Positions 21,771 through 32,167 of a stretch of DNA of 64,000 nucleotides are shown here, in pieces (position 1 is the first letter of the stretch; every line of letters begins with the position of its first letter). The notes under the pieces were generated by a model that was not told where the DNA came from, ran no database searches, and saw only the letters and a program-made list of their open reading frames with translations. This DNA is from Patellaria atrata CBS 101060 (Eukaryota > Ascomycota > Dothideomycetes > Patellariales > Patellariaceae), in contig MU006095.1 in assembly GCA_010093705.1 (NCBI GenBank), positions 872,315-936,314 of the forward strand, given 5' to 3'. The translations under genes and the position numbers were made by a program.

Positions 21771-22592
21771 CTAAGCAAACTTATCATGCTTCCCCTTAAC
21801 CTTAACATCCAGCATCTTCTCATAAAAGTCCCCCTCTCTCCTCGCCCTCTTCAGCGTCCTAACCTCCTCATCCCCCAACGTCCGTCCCACCATCTCCTCC
21901 AACTCCTTCCTCGAAATCTTCTCCGCAGCCTTCTGCACCCTACTCGCCTTCAAGCGGGGCTTAAACCTTGCCTGCATACGTATCCTCACCGTCGTCGAAA
22001 ACCCCATCGTCTCCGCATCCCCTCTAATCTCCACCGCCTTCCCCTCCTCCCCTTGAACCGCAACGAACCTCTCCCGCGCGGATTGCACGTGAAAACCCCC
22101 CGGGACATCGGCGTCCGAAATCACGATCCAGCTTTCCTCTGCCCCGACCGCTTCCCGCGTGCAGCTTAGCACGCCGGATCTGTCGCACGAGAGGTACCAT
22201 CCCGTGTGCGACTTGAAGCTAAACCCTTCGGTGCCGGCGACGCGGTTGGCGACGAAGACTTGGCGGACGTCGTGCGGTTCCGCGGTCGAGGGGTCGCCTT
22301 CGATGATGTTTTCAATGGGGAGGGAGAAGACGGTGCCGTTTGCATCGCTGGAGAGGAGGGTTGGGGGAACGGAGGGAAGGGTGAAGATGACGGGGCCGGA
22401 GATATCGGAGGGCGCCTCGGCGGAGACCCAGGAGTCGTCGGAGGGGTCGGTGGTGGTGGGTTGGGGAGCTGTTGACGGGTTGGTCGTGGTAAGAATTTTG
22501 GAGGAGGGAGAGTCTTCGGAGGGCTCGTCGGCGGGGACGCGCTTGCGCTTTTTGGCCTTTTTGTCGCCTTTGAATGTGAGGGCTTTGACCAT
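21771..22592 (-). CDS. FRG1 family protein, 273 aa
   Basis: A single exon on the minus strand starting MVKALTFKGDKKAKKRKR. It has the FRG1 architecture: a basic nuclear/nucleolar localisation signal at the N-terminus; a beta-trefoil (fascin-like) core at about 50-210, with VFVANRVAGTEGFSFKSHTGWYLSCDRSGVLSCTREAVG (split here for length: GFSFKSHTG, YLSCDRSG) and the AREREFVAVQ-type strand RERFVAVQGEEG; then a basic C-terminal helix KISRKELEEMVGRTL and GDFYEKMLDVKVKGKHDKFA. The known family acts in nucleoli and Cajal bodies in RNA processing and binds actin and RNA. The gene runs towards the kinase gene and is divergent from the dehydrogenase gene, with 498 bp between starts. A high-GC antisense frame is only a shadow. 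Confidence 0.9.
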   Translation of the reverse strand: MVKALTFKGDKKAKKRKRVPADEPSEDSPSSKILTTTNPSTAPQPTTTDPSDDSWVSAEAPSDISGPVIFTLPSVPPTLLSSDANGTVFSLPIENIIEGDPSTAEPHDVRQVFVANRVAGTEGFSFKSHTGWYLSCDRSGVLSCTREAVGAEESWIVISDADVPGGFHVQSARERFVAVQGEEGKAVEIRGDAETMGFSTTVRIRMQARFKPRLKASRVQKAAEKISRKELEEMVGRTLGDEEVRTLKRARREGDFYEKMLDVKVKGKHDKFA

Positions 22593-23090
22593 CGTTTAGT
22601 GACAAGAGTGGCTAGTTAAGTCTTGTGAATTGTTGTGGGATTCTTAAGATGGTAAGGTACTGATATGTAAGGTACATCTCTTGGCGGTAGAATTAGCTCT
22701 TATCGATAAGGAGATGAGACGACAAGGGGTAAAGCACTTGCCGAACGTCATGACGCCGTTGACTAGATCCACGGAAGCAAATGGGGTAAAAACGTTCAAA
22801 ATGTCATTTGCCCCTCTTAAAGATTCTGTAGCCTTTCTATGATCCACATGGCCGTCACCCTATGTTGCTTTCATCGAGCGGATTCGTGACGTCTGACGTA
22901 CATATGTTGTAACAACTTTCGGGCATAAATGCTAAGTATATAACATATTATAGCTGCTTTCTTTCTCTCGATATAATAAACACTTATATCGCTCTCCAAT
23001 TGAAAACTGTGACCCTTTCACTACAATTTCATACATTGCTTATTACAACCTACTACTACAGAAACAGAATCCAAACACTAACCCCTGATC
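22593..23090. other. Divergent promoter region (FRG1 / alcohol dehydrogenase)
   Basis: 498 bp separate the two divergent start codons. A TATATAA-like region lies near 22940-22980 on the dehydrogenase side. No gene is visible within it. Confidence 0.5.
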
Positions 23091-24641
23091 ATGGCGATGT
23101 CCCAAGCTGCCTACGCGGCCGAAAAGGCCATTGGCCACGATGATAACGCTGTCACCTCTCAAGATATCACGAATCCAGCCCTCGATCGAGAAAGGTATGG
23201 CGATTCAAGCGTGAAGATGAAGGCGTTGGCTTGGATGGGAAAGAACACGGTCAAAGTTGGTTCGTGATCCAGCCTCCAAAACCCTTCCCATGAAACGAAA
23301 AGAATAGCTAATACAGTCCATACAGTCGAGTGTCCAAAACCAAAGGTCGTAGAGGAAAAAGACGTCATATTGAAAGTGACGGGAAGTACAGTGTGCGGAA
23401 GTGATCTACATTTACTACACGGCAAGCTACACTTCCCTGGCATACAAAATCGCGGCATTAACATGTCTCCCCAGGCGTCGTTGTCCAACTCCAAAAAGGC
23501 GACATCCTCGGCCACGAATTCTGCGGCGTAGTCGACGACGTCGGCTCCGGCGTGACGAACGTCAAAAAGGGCGACCGAGTTGTAGCATCTTTCCAAATCG
23601 CATGCGGCAACTGCTACTTCTGTAAGCAAAAGCTCTCCTCACAGTGCGAGAAGACCAATTCCAACACGATCGAAAATGCAATGTACGGCGGCCGCACCGC
23701 TGGCATGTTCGGCTACTCCCACTTCACGGGCGGCTTTGCGGGGGGACAAGCCGAATACGTCCGTGTGCCGTACGGCGATGTCAATCTGCTCAAGTTGCCC
23801 GATGACGTACCGGACGAGAAGGGGCTGTATCTCTCGGACGTGCTGGCGACGAGCTGGAACGCCGTTGTCGACACAGGTGTGAACGAAGGCGACGTCGTGG
23901 CCATCTGGGGCGCGGGCCCGATCGGTCAGATGTGCGTCGATTTCGCCTTCGTCCAGGGCGCCAAGCGCGTCATCGTTATCGACTCGAACTGGCGCCTCGA
24001 CTACATCAAAGAGAAGTACCCGAAAGCCGAGACGCTCGACTACAGCAAACTACCCCGAGGCGAGAGCGTGACGAGCAAGTTGAAGGAGATGGTAGATGGG
24101 AGGGGCCCGGATGTGGCGATCGAGTGCGTGGCGGGCGAGTATGCGAAGGGCTGGGCGCATTATTTCGAGATCCTGTTGGGTTTTGAGACGGATACGAGTG
24201 AGATTGTTAATGAGATGATTACGAGCGTGAGGAATTTTGGACGGTGTGGTATCACAGGTGTGTATGTTGGATTTGTAAGTCCCCTATACTTCATACCTCA
24301 TCCCTATCCACCCCCTAAAACGCAAATACCCAAACAACAACAAAACTAACAATAAAATCTAGACCAACCACTTCAACATCGGCTCCCTGATGGAGCGCGG
24401 CATCCGCCTCATCGGCAACGGTCAGGCCCCCGTTCACCTCTACTGGGAAAATCTCCTCAAGATGATCCAGGAGGGCAAGATCGACCCGCTCAAGATGGTC
24501 TCTCATCGCGTCCGCATCGACGATTTGGAGAAGGTGTACGAGAAGTTCGAGAAGAAGGAGGATGGGATGCAGAAGGTGTATGTCGAGACGAAGTTTTCGG
24601 CGCCGCCGTGTACCGGGAGTCCGGGGTTGACGACTTATTAG
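23091..24641 (+). CDS. Zinc-dependent alcohol dehydrogenase, formaldehyde dehydrogenase-like subfamily, 447 aa
   Basis: Exons 23091-23259, 23326-23421, 23475-24274 and 24363-24641 keep frame. MKALAWMGKNTVKV begins the medium-chain dehydrogenase core after a 43-residue leader. Catalytic zinc ligands are the Cys in TVCGSDLHLLHG and the His/Glu in GHEFCG. The structural-zinc lobe has four cysteines in QIACGNCYFCKQKLSSQCEK. The NAD(P) loop is WGAGPIGQM. The SHFTGGFAGGQAEYVRVP stretch and NHFNIGSLMERGIRLIGNGQAP are typical of the formaldehyde-dehydrogenase-like branch of fungal zinc ADHs. It should oxidise a small alcohol or aldehyde with NAD(P); the exact substrate is open. The second intron (23422-23474) begins GCAAGC rather than GT, and no GT donor near it restores the conserved HG-xxxQLQKGD spacing. 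Confidence 0.88.
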
Positions 24642-25697
24642 AGGAAAGGGGTGGGGGCGGGGGGGTTCAGGGTGTGAGTTGAGCGGTATGAGTGATGAGT
24701 GATGATGGGAGCATGTTGATGGTGTTGAGGTGGTGTGAGTTGAGCTTTTGACAATAAGTCATTGTGGGTAAATTCGTATAGTAATGTACATGTTGAACGA
24801 AACTTAGGAAACGGTTATCGATATTCTTCATCAACATCAAGCGACCATCTCGTGGATGGCAATATACCTCCAATTGTGCATGCTGACATAAAAGGTACCT
24901 TAAGGGTATGTTATTAAATCGTGACAATCAGTTCAATCAATCCTCAAGACCACGCTGCGCTCCCTACCTGAACACACGCACCGACAAACCTAATCCAAAA
25001 TTCACCTCACTACAATACCTTATCAAGTATCCAAGAAGTGCAAAAGCCTCGCGTACCTTCCCTTCTACAAAAGGATCCAGTTCCACAGTACTGCCGGTAG
25101 CTCTTTCCCATTCCATTCCATTCCCGACTCACACCATCCCTTCCGCACATCCGACCGACGCACCCCGCACAGAAGCAACCTCAAACCTAAAGATACCCTT
25201 AAAGATTAATAAAGTACCTTGTTGTATTACCATTTTTTTTTAAAAAAAAAAAAGAATTCTGAACCCTGATGTCATGGTTCGAGGGTGAAACGGTACCTGT
25301 ATCAAAACCTGCAACAGCATGCGCCCTGCATCCCAAGGTGCGGGAGCCTCATCTCATCACGGTTCCAGGATGAAAATACGACAAGGGCCGATTTTAAAAA
25401 TGTGGTGTTCATTACTGCTATGAATGGGTGCTATGTAATGCACTGTTTATGCAAAGTGGCTCATGCTTGACGATAGATGGTTGATGAGATGGTAGTGGAG
25501 GGATATATCGTAACATGAAAAAAAACGCCAAACGCTATGCTGAACACAAAAACTGACTGCACGTCCAATCATAGTATGTCGTATCTACATGATTGATGAG
25601 TTGGAGCGTCGTCAAAGACCCAAAGTGGCTAAATACTGAAATACAACTGAAAAATCTTGATTCAAAAATCGCTGGCGTCAGGATCGAGGTGACTGTC
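24642..25697. other. Intergenic between convergent genes, with poly(T)/poly(A)
   Basis: The adjacent genes end towards each other. A run of nine T followed by twelve A at 25233-25253 is a perfect inverted homopolymer, a likely nucleosome-poor or termination site for both genes. No gene is visible. Confidence 0.5.
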
Positions 25698-26286
25698 TTA
25701 GACCTTCCCGGCTCCTCTGCTACTTCCTCTCTTGGGTAGTGTCCAAGGTTCGGCACAGACGACCTATAACTAAAATGTCAGCAACTCCGAAATTCGACCG
25801 GGTTTGCAGTGGGTAGGATTGATACGCACCTCTCCCTCGCTGTAAGCCCAGAAATAGACGACCATGCCGACGACGTAGTAGATGGCCGGGTTGGTGCTCT
25901 GGTACATGAGCGCCGCGGCGAGGGCGAAGACGGGGAATATGATCAGCCGGGCTTCGATGGAGCGGTGGATCATGCTCCCGGCGACGAACTTGAGCGGCCA
26001 CTCGTAGGCGAGGCCGATGATGCCGAAGAGGAGGTTCATGGTTTGTAGCACCGGGATCGGCTTGACGGCGCCGTCGAGGTTCTTGGTCAGGAAGTCCCAG
26101 AAGACTTTGGGCCAGAAGAACCCTTCGAGTGCGGCGGCGATTTGATCTGTAGTTGATTAGAGGAGTGGTGGGGGGGGGGGGGAGGGGGGGGAGGGGGAGA
26201 TGTAGGATGGTAGAGCAGTGGGACTTACAGGTTGCGGCAGTAAGCACAATGAGACGTGCCCAGTGGTTCTTGATGAGTTTGCCCAT
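25698..26286 (-). CDS. Small four-helix membrane protein (DUF7727-like), 146 aa
   Basis: Exons 26286-26229, 26146-25830 and 25763-25698 keep frame, with introns of 82 and 66 bp. The product begins MGKLIKNHWARLIVLTAATY and contains four hydrophobic segments, including the stretches around VKPIPVLQTMNLLFGIIG, RLIIFPVFALAAALMY and NPAIYYVVGMVVYFWAYSEG. It ends WTLPKRGSSRGAGKV. I recall near-identical proteins as conserved, uncharacterised membrane proteins throughout ascomycetes; the family name DUF7727 is from memory. Function and membrane are unknown. The first intron is C-rich on the coding strand (a G-rich run on the plus strand near 26167-26200), so its polypyrimidine content is unusually C-dominated. 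Confidence 0.78.
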
Positions 26287-29200
26287 TTTTGCGATATATG
26301 TACGTTCTTTTTTATTTTACTTCTATCTCCGAGCTTCTTGGTGGATACAGTGAGGGTAATTGGGGTCGGGATTTGAGTGAATGGAATGACCGCCGGCGGA
26401 CAGGTATTATTACAAGAGTAAAGACGATGAAAAGACCTAGAGATTGGAGAAGCTGTGAAGATTGGCTACCGCGCTGCGAGCTGGTCTCTAGAAAGAATCA
26501 TGTCCACTCGGCGCCGGGTCGTCGTCCTTATATCGCGCCTGATGGCAGGCTGAGGCGGAGTGGAGATTGATGTCAATGCCTGGGATATCTCATACAATGG
26601 TGAATCTGGAGATCGGAGGTTGAGAATAGGTTTGAATCGCGGATGAGGAGGGTCTTGGGTTTGAGAAGTATATGATGAGACGAACGGCACGGGTAGGAGT
26701 GTCAAGAGATGGAAGTGTTCATTATGCGAAAAGCTATCGGTAGAGTGGCAGAGTGGCAGAGTGGCAGTATACCTATCTTGGGCAGCGGGGGGGTACGGTA
26801 TGGGGCCTGGGGTACCTGGGAAGCATGAATGGCAGAATGCAGGAACAGGGATTCAGATTAAGCGCTCAGTGTGTTAGCGAACCTATCCGACGTTCAGGAG
26901 TCGCAGAGTGCACCGAGCTTTGTGCGTGACCCCAAGTTGAAATCCCTAATTCTTTACCATCCCGTACACGCCGTGAGCACAGTGCGGATTTCCTGCAGCA
27001 TCAAGGGCAAATAATCGTCTTCCCGCTTCCTTCCCTTGGTCCCTTTTTTTAGGCTTGTCTTGGGTTAGCCGCTAAGGGTCCTTGGGGTCCCTCCCTTGTT
27101 ACACCTATCGCTGCTGTGATACACATCAGACTCTTCCTATAGACCCTTTCTTGACATTTTTTGTCACATCAGAAGTCATGAGCTCAAGTCACCGGCTGCG
27201 AACTGTTGAGAGATCTTGACTCTTGACGTCTGAAGGGATGAGAGAAAGAGAGGTCTGGGGAAGAGACGGTAACAGCCGAACTGCAGCGGCGTAAAGAAGC
27301 TTCGCCTTATCCCATCTGAGGAATATCGATAGGGATTGAGGTTTTTGGGAGACTACTGTGTAAGGAAGTCACTTGTAGATGTATCGCGTGGGTCTCTCAT
27401 CACATACTAACTAAATATCACATCATGGTGATTCGAAGAACTTGTTTTTCGTCTACCGACTCTACCGAGTTATCCTACCACAAGCAGAGGCATTTGCCGA
27501 CAATTCCTTGAGCTACCAAGCTGGATTTATTTTTCAATCACAAAATATCTGATTTCAAAAGAGATGATTTGTTGATTGCAACCAATAGTACTATCGTTGG
27601 ACAAGAAATTGGCATTGTCAATATCAAGAATCTCTTCTGTAATCCGGACCCAGATCTAAGGAGATAACTGTTCCTCGTTAGAGCTGCCCAGATTCTTATT
27701 CATTATTAGTCATTATTATTCTTCATCCCTTCAGTTGAATCATGCTTCATCAATCAAGACCAACTTTACTTTAAGAGGATCGCAAATCAAATGCTGAGAG
27801 GCTGCGTATGGCAATAGCGTCAATTTTATCGATGGCGCTCCAGCACGTCTAGGTACCTGTATATAATTTCACAGTGGCCTGACAGTCAGCAAGATGTGCT
27901 TTTACTAGTCTTCGAGCAGCATCCTACTTCATGCACGGTGATTCGAAGCATCGTGAAAAGGGACATGATTTTATAACAGTATCCAGAACTGGGACCCAAG
28001 TCGCCCCGTTTTCCTAGATTGTATCCCGGTATAACATTTGCTTCCATTCACGGCGAAAGAAGTTCGAAAAGACTTCTACAATCTTAGGTGATACGAGTCG
28101 GAACGTGACCAGATACTTTGTTCTTTTGAGATCAACGACATTTCTTGTTGGTCGGCCTTTTCTTTTCGACCCAAGCCAAGATCCTCTACAGCGCGTAAAT
28201 TGAGAAAAAGATTGGTTAGGTGATTGGGATACAGACTCGCTAAGGTACGAATGGCTGTCGATTTGCTCCGCTCCAGCCATCCAAGATCCTCCGCCTTCAC
28301 ATACGCCCCAAAATGCCAAAAATGGTATGGCAGGATCTATTTTGAGGATTTTTCACTACCGATAGATGTGCTAAGGACGGGTATCACGAGTTTGCACGAT
28401 AGCAGGCGGGGCGAACAAAGACCTTTGTCGAGACCGAGGAGGTGATAAAGCTCCTAGCGGTGCATCGACGGGGCAGGATTATACCGTAGTCTTTGCTGCA
28501 TCTGAGACCCGAAGCAGATGCTCTCGAAAAAGTCGAAGAGGATCCCTGACTAGCATCGCGGCGGCAAGGGGAAGGCAAAGGCAAGGGACCAAGGCGGTGA
28601 ATCTCCATTGTCATACCTGATCGACACTTCGAAGGTGTTCGCAGGTAAGTGGACAGTTGGGACGGGTACTGTACTGCTGTACTGTAGAATAGTTTCTGCG
28701 ACTTGAACTTCAGTTCGCACATCTCAAAAAACATCAAGTTCAGAGTTGACCCACCGGCGACCTACATTATATCATTGTGTATGAAATAATCCCCCTTAGG
28801 CCATTCGCGACTTAAACGTTTCGTATCTGTTTCCACCGGTTTCGCCTATTCATAGTCCTCCCAACAAGGAGACATCCATCCTCTCCGCAATCCCTCGAAG
28901 ACCATATCGCAGCACCGCCGCTCTCCAGATAGAGTAGAAGTTTCCGAATTAGAGGAGGCAGTAGAAATTGATAGGTTATTGAGGAGGAGTTTCGACTTTC
29001 GCCAGAGCGTCTATCGAGGGAGCTTGGTGTTGTAAAAACATAAAGTACGAAGCCACCTCCGCAAACTCGCTGTTGTCAAAGTCGCATCAACGTCGCGCAT
29101 CGAGGAATACATCATAAAGACTGTTTCAACAGAGTAAAAGATCAGCAATTATAATACGGATAATAATTATTGAGGCGTTTATTCTTCTACTGCGGGCTCC

Positions 29201-29885
29201 TCAAAGTTTAAAGCTTCAAACGCTCATCTCTCTCCCAAGGGTTCGCTTCTACATGATGGTACTCAGGAGGTCGTTACACATCTGAAACGCTCCCTCGACA
29301 ACCAGCATTGCGATACACCGAATTCCTCTCCCTACACCAAAACCGACTTAGACCTTTCGGAATCCAAGGCTTCCTGTCTTCAACCAAACGCATAAGCTCC
29401 GCGCCCTTGTAAATACTCCTAAATATTCCCTCGGTCGACCCCCGATCCATAGCACCTAAGCCGGAACGGGCAGTATAATCAAGTTTGATCTCCGGATTGA
29501 AGCTTAAGGTTAGTTTCATCGTCTCCAGATCTTGCAGATCTTGCTTCAAAGAACTCCTCGCTCACACTTTATATCATCAGCATCAGACCACTTTGTTCCT
29601 CTTAACACTTGGTCATCCCTGGGAAAAAGCTTGAGCCTTTGGTAGTCGACCATAGTACCGCCTCTCTTTTGTCTTCCTCTCCTGGCAGGCCGGTGACTCC
29701 ATTCTATCATTACATTCTCTGCCGGTGCTGGGTCACTGATTTACGACTTTTACATTCTTTAATACTACCACGATCTTTTTTCGAAAGACATTCCTTCTCA
29801 CCGATACGACGTAGCCACGGTTGGGATAATCTGGGCGTATATAGGACTCGCAGAATCTCGAGTTAAAGAGCAGTAGTAATAGACC
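26287..29885. other. Gene-poor spacer upstream of noxA, 3.6 kb
   Basis: I see no gene. All frames are under 118 codons and unlike protein. Contents worth noting are a short 8-bp tandem at 26743-26766 and a GTACTGTAC palindrome at 28666-28674 with a further GTACTGTAG at 28679. The proximal part should hold the promoter and leader of noxA, which are often long in this gene family. Confidence 0.5.
26743..26766. repeat. Short tandem repeat, (GAGTGGCA)x3
   Basis: Three perfect head-to-tail copies of GAGTGGCA in non-coding sequence. Confidence 0.9.
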
Positions 29886-31706
29886 ATGGGAGGAAGGGGT
29901 TTAGCAGGCCATTTCACTGGCAGCAAAATTCTCTTCTACGTCCTCTTTCATGGCTTTCACTGGGGACTTTTCGCATTTGGCTGGTAAGGGGACTATCATC
30001 AAAATTGGAACCACATAATCGGACTCTAACAGTTGCGCGCATAGGTATAAGCAAGCAGCCGATGAGAGACTAGCAATTCTTAATGGATTAAGATTTTCCG
30101 TCTGGTTTTCTCGTGGTGCTGGTCTCGTTCTCAGTGTCGATGTTCTCCTCATTCTCCTGCCTATGTGCAGAACGATAATCCGTGTAATACGGCCCAAGAT
30201 TCGATGGTTACCACTTGACGAGACTCAATGGTTCCATCGACAAGTCGCTTATTCTATGCTATGGTGGACAATTGTACACACATCCAGTCATTATGTCAAG
30301 TACGTATTTTCGCCCTAGAGTTTGCGAATCAAGAAGACTAACCGAACCAGCTTCTTCAATGTAGAACTATTCCAAGCCCGTCCAGAACTAGCGGTTCAAA
30401 TCCATTATACCCAACCAGGTGGCATCACCGGTCATATTATGCTCCTATGCATGCTTCTCATGTACACCACTGCTCATCACAGGATACGACAGCAATCTTT
30501 CGAAACCTTTTGGTATACCCATCATCTATTCATCCCCTTCTTGCTCGGAATGTACACGCATGCCGTCGGTTGCTTCGTCCGAGATTCCGAGACTACCTCC
30601 CCTTACTCCCCCTTCGCCGGTGAACTCTTCTGGAAGCACTGTATCGGATACCAAGGCTGGCGTTGGGAACTTTTCGGTGGAGGGTTCTACCTCATCGAGC
30701 GCCTCTACCGTGAAGTCCGCGCACGCCGCGAGACAGAAATCGTCAAGGTCGTCCGTCATCCATACGGTAAGTTTCCTACCCCCTAAACTATCACGTGACC
30801 GAACACTAACCCAACCTCCCAGATGCCGTCGAAATCCAATTCCGCAAACCATCAATGAAATACAAAGCCGGCCAATGGCTCTTCCTCAACGTTCCATCAG
30901 TCAGCAAACAGCAATGGCACCCCTTCACCATCACCTCCTGCCCCTACGACCCGTACATCTCCGTGCACGTCCGCCAAGTCGGCGACTTCACGCGCTCCCT
31001 CGCCGACGCCCTCGGCGCCGGGCCCACGCAAGCCAAACTCTACGACGAACTCGACCCGATGGGCATGTACGAAGTGGCTCTCCAACACGGACAGAAAATG
31101 CCCGCCCTCCGCATCGACGGCCCCTACGGCGCCCCCGCCGAAGACGTCTTCGAGAACGAAATCGCGGTCCTCATCGGCACCGGCATCGGCGTTACCCCCT
31201 GGGCCGCCATCCTCAAGAACATCTGGCACATGCGGCTCTCGCCGAACCCGCCGAAGCGCCTCCGTCGCGTCGAGTTCATCTGGGTCTGCAAGGACACCTC
31301 CTCGTTCGAGTGGTTCCAGGCGCTGCTCTCCAGCCTCGAGACCCAGTCGCAGGGTCAGGGCCCCGACGGCCAGGATTTCCTCCGCATACACACGTACCTC
31401 ACGCAAAAGGTTGACGTCAACACCGCTAACAACATCGTGCTCAATTCCGTGGGGACCGATAAGGATCCCCTCACGGAATTGAAGTCGCGGACGAATTTTG
31501 GACGGCCGGATTTCAATCGCGTGTTGACGACTATGCGCGACGGCATTATCGATCGCACGTATATGAGCGGATTGGAGAGTAGTCTCAGGACGGAGGTGGG
31601 CGTGTATTTTTGCGGACCGAGTTTAGCGGCGAGGGATATCAAGAAGGCTTGTAAGACGAGTACGTGTCAGGAGGTTAAGTTTAAGTTTTGGAAGGAGCAT
31701 TTTTGA
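29886..31706 (+). CDS. noxA: NADPH oxidase NoxA (Nox1-type), 550 aa
   Basis: Exons 29886-29983, 30045-30299, 30351-30766 and 30823-31706 give 550 residues, the usual NoxA length. NoxA is a membrane flavocytochrome that moves electrons from cytosolic NADPH through FAD and two hemes to oxygen, making superoxide for hyphal differentiation, sexual development and infection. The four heme histidines sit in two pairs: H97/H111 (WFHRQVAY...IVHTSSHY) and H175/H188 (YTHHLF...MYTHAVGC). FAD binding shows as HPFTITSCP, NADPH binding as GTGIGVTPWAAILK and the CGP near the end, and the protein ends FKFWKEHF like other fungal NoxA. No EF-hand or long N-terminal extension is present, which excludes NoxB and NoxC. 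Partners known in other fungi are NoxR, Rac and NoxD. A strong GC rise in exon 4 explains long shadow frames there. Confidence 0.96.
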
Positions 31707-31732
31707 GCTCTTCCTTTGCTTTTGGCTTTTCT

Positions 31733-31764
<32 letters not shown>

Positions 31765-31773
31765 TGTGTGTGT
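31733..31773. repeat. Compound microsatellite (TC)n(TG)n
   Basis: An uninterrupted TC run passes directly into a TG run within the 3' flank of noxA, 27 bp after the stop codon. It probably lies in the 3' UTR and is a likely length-variable marker. Confidence 0.95.
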
Positions 31774-32167
31774 ATGCATAGAGCGGGATTGAGGGTTTTC
31801 AGACAAACAAATCGAGATGAGGGAACTTTGTATGTAGGATAATTGGGTCTTTTTTCGTTTCTCTGTGACGGGTTGGGTTGCATCAGGAGTGTCTATATCA
31901 AGTCATAGCGTCGTGTGCTAGGTCACAGTTTGATTTTATCAAAGAAAGATGAGAGGGATGTGTTAGGGATTTGAAAGTGTTTAGTTATATATCATGGGCA
32001 ATGGAAACTTTTAGTCATAATGAAGGTGGAGCTATATATGAGATATAATAAGTTACTTCGATCGAGATCATCAGGACTCCATGTTAATCCACCAACCGTG
32101 ATATCCCGAGTAAAAGAGGGAAATCGTAGACTCCCATGTCCTCCTGCTCCATGATTTGTTACGTCTC

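Noticed and set aside
22159-22599. Plus-strand frame of 146 codons opposite the FRG1 gene
   Set aside because: Antisense shadow; the minus-strand frame has full FRG1 similarity.
28384-28737. Minus-strand frame of 117 codons upstream of noxA
   Set aside because: Ser/Cys/Arg-rich with no recognisable motif; likely chance.
30419-31414. Long plus-strand frame of 331 codons over noxA exons 3-4
   Set aside because: Wrong-frame shadow of noxA caused by high GC; it is Pro/Arg/Ser-rich and lacks family sequence.
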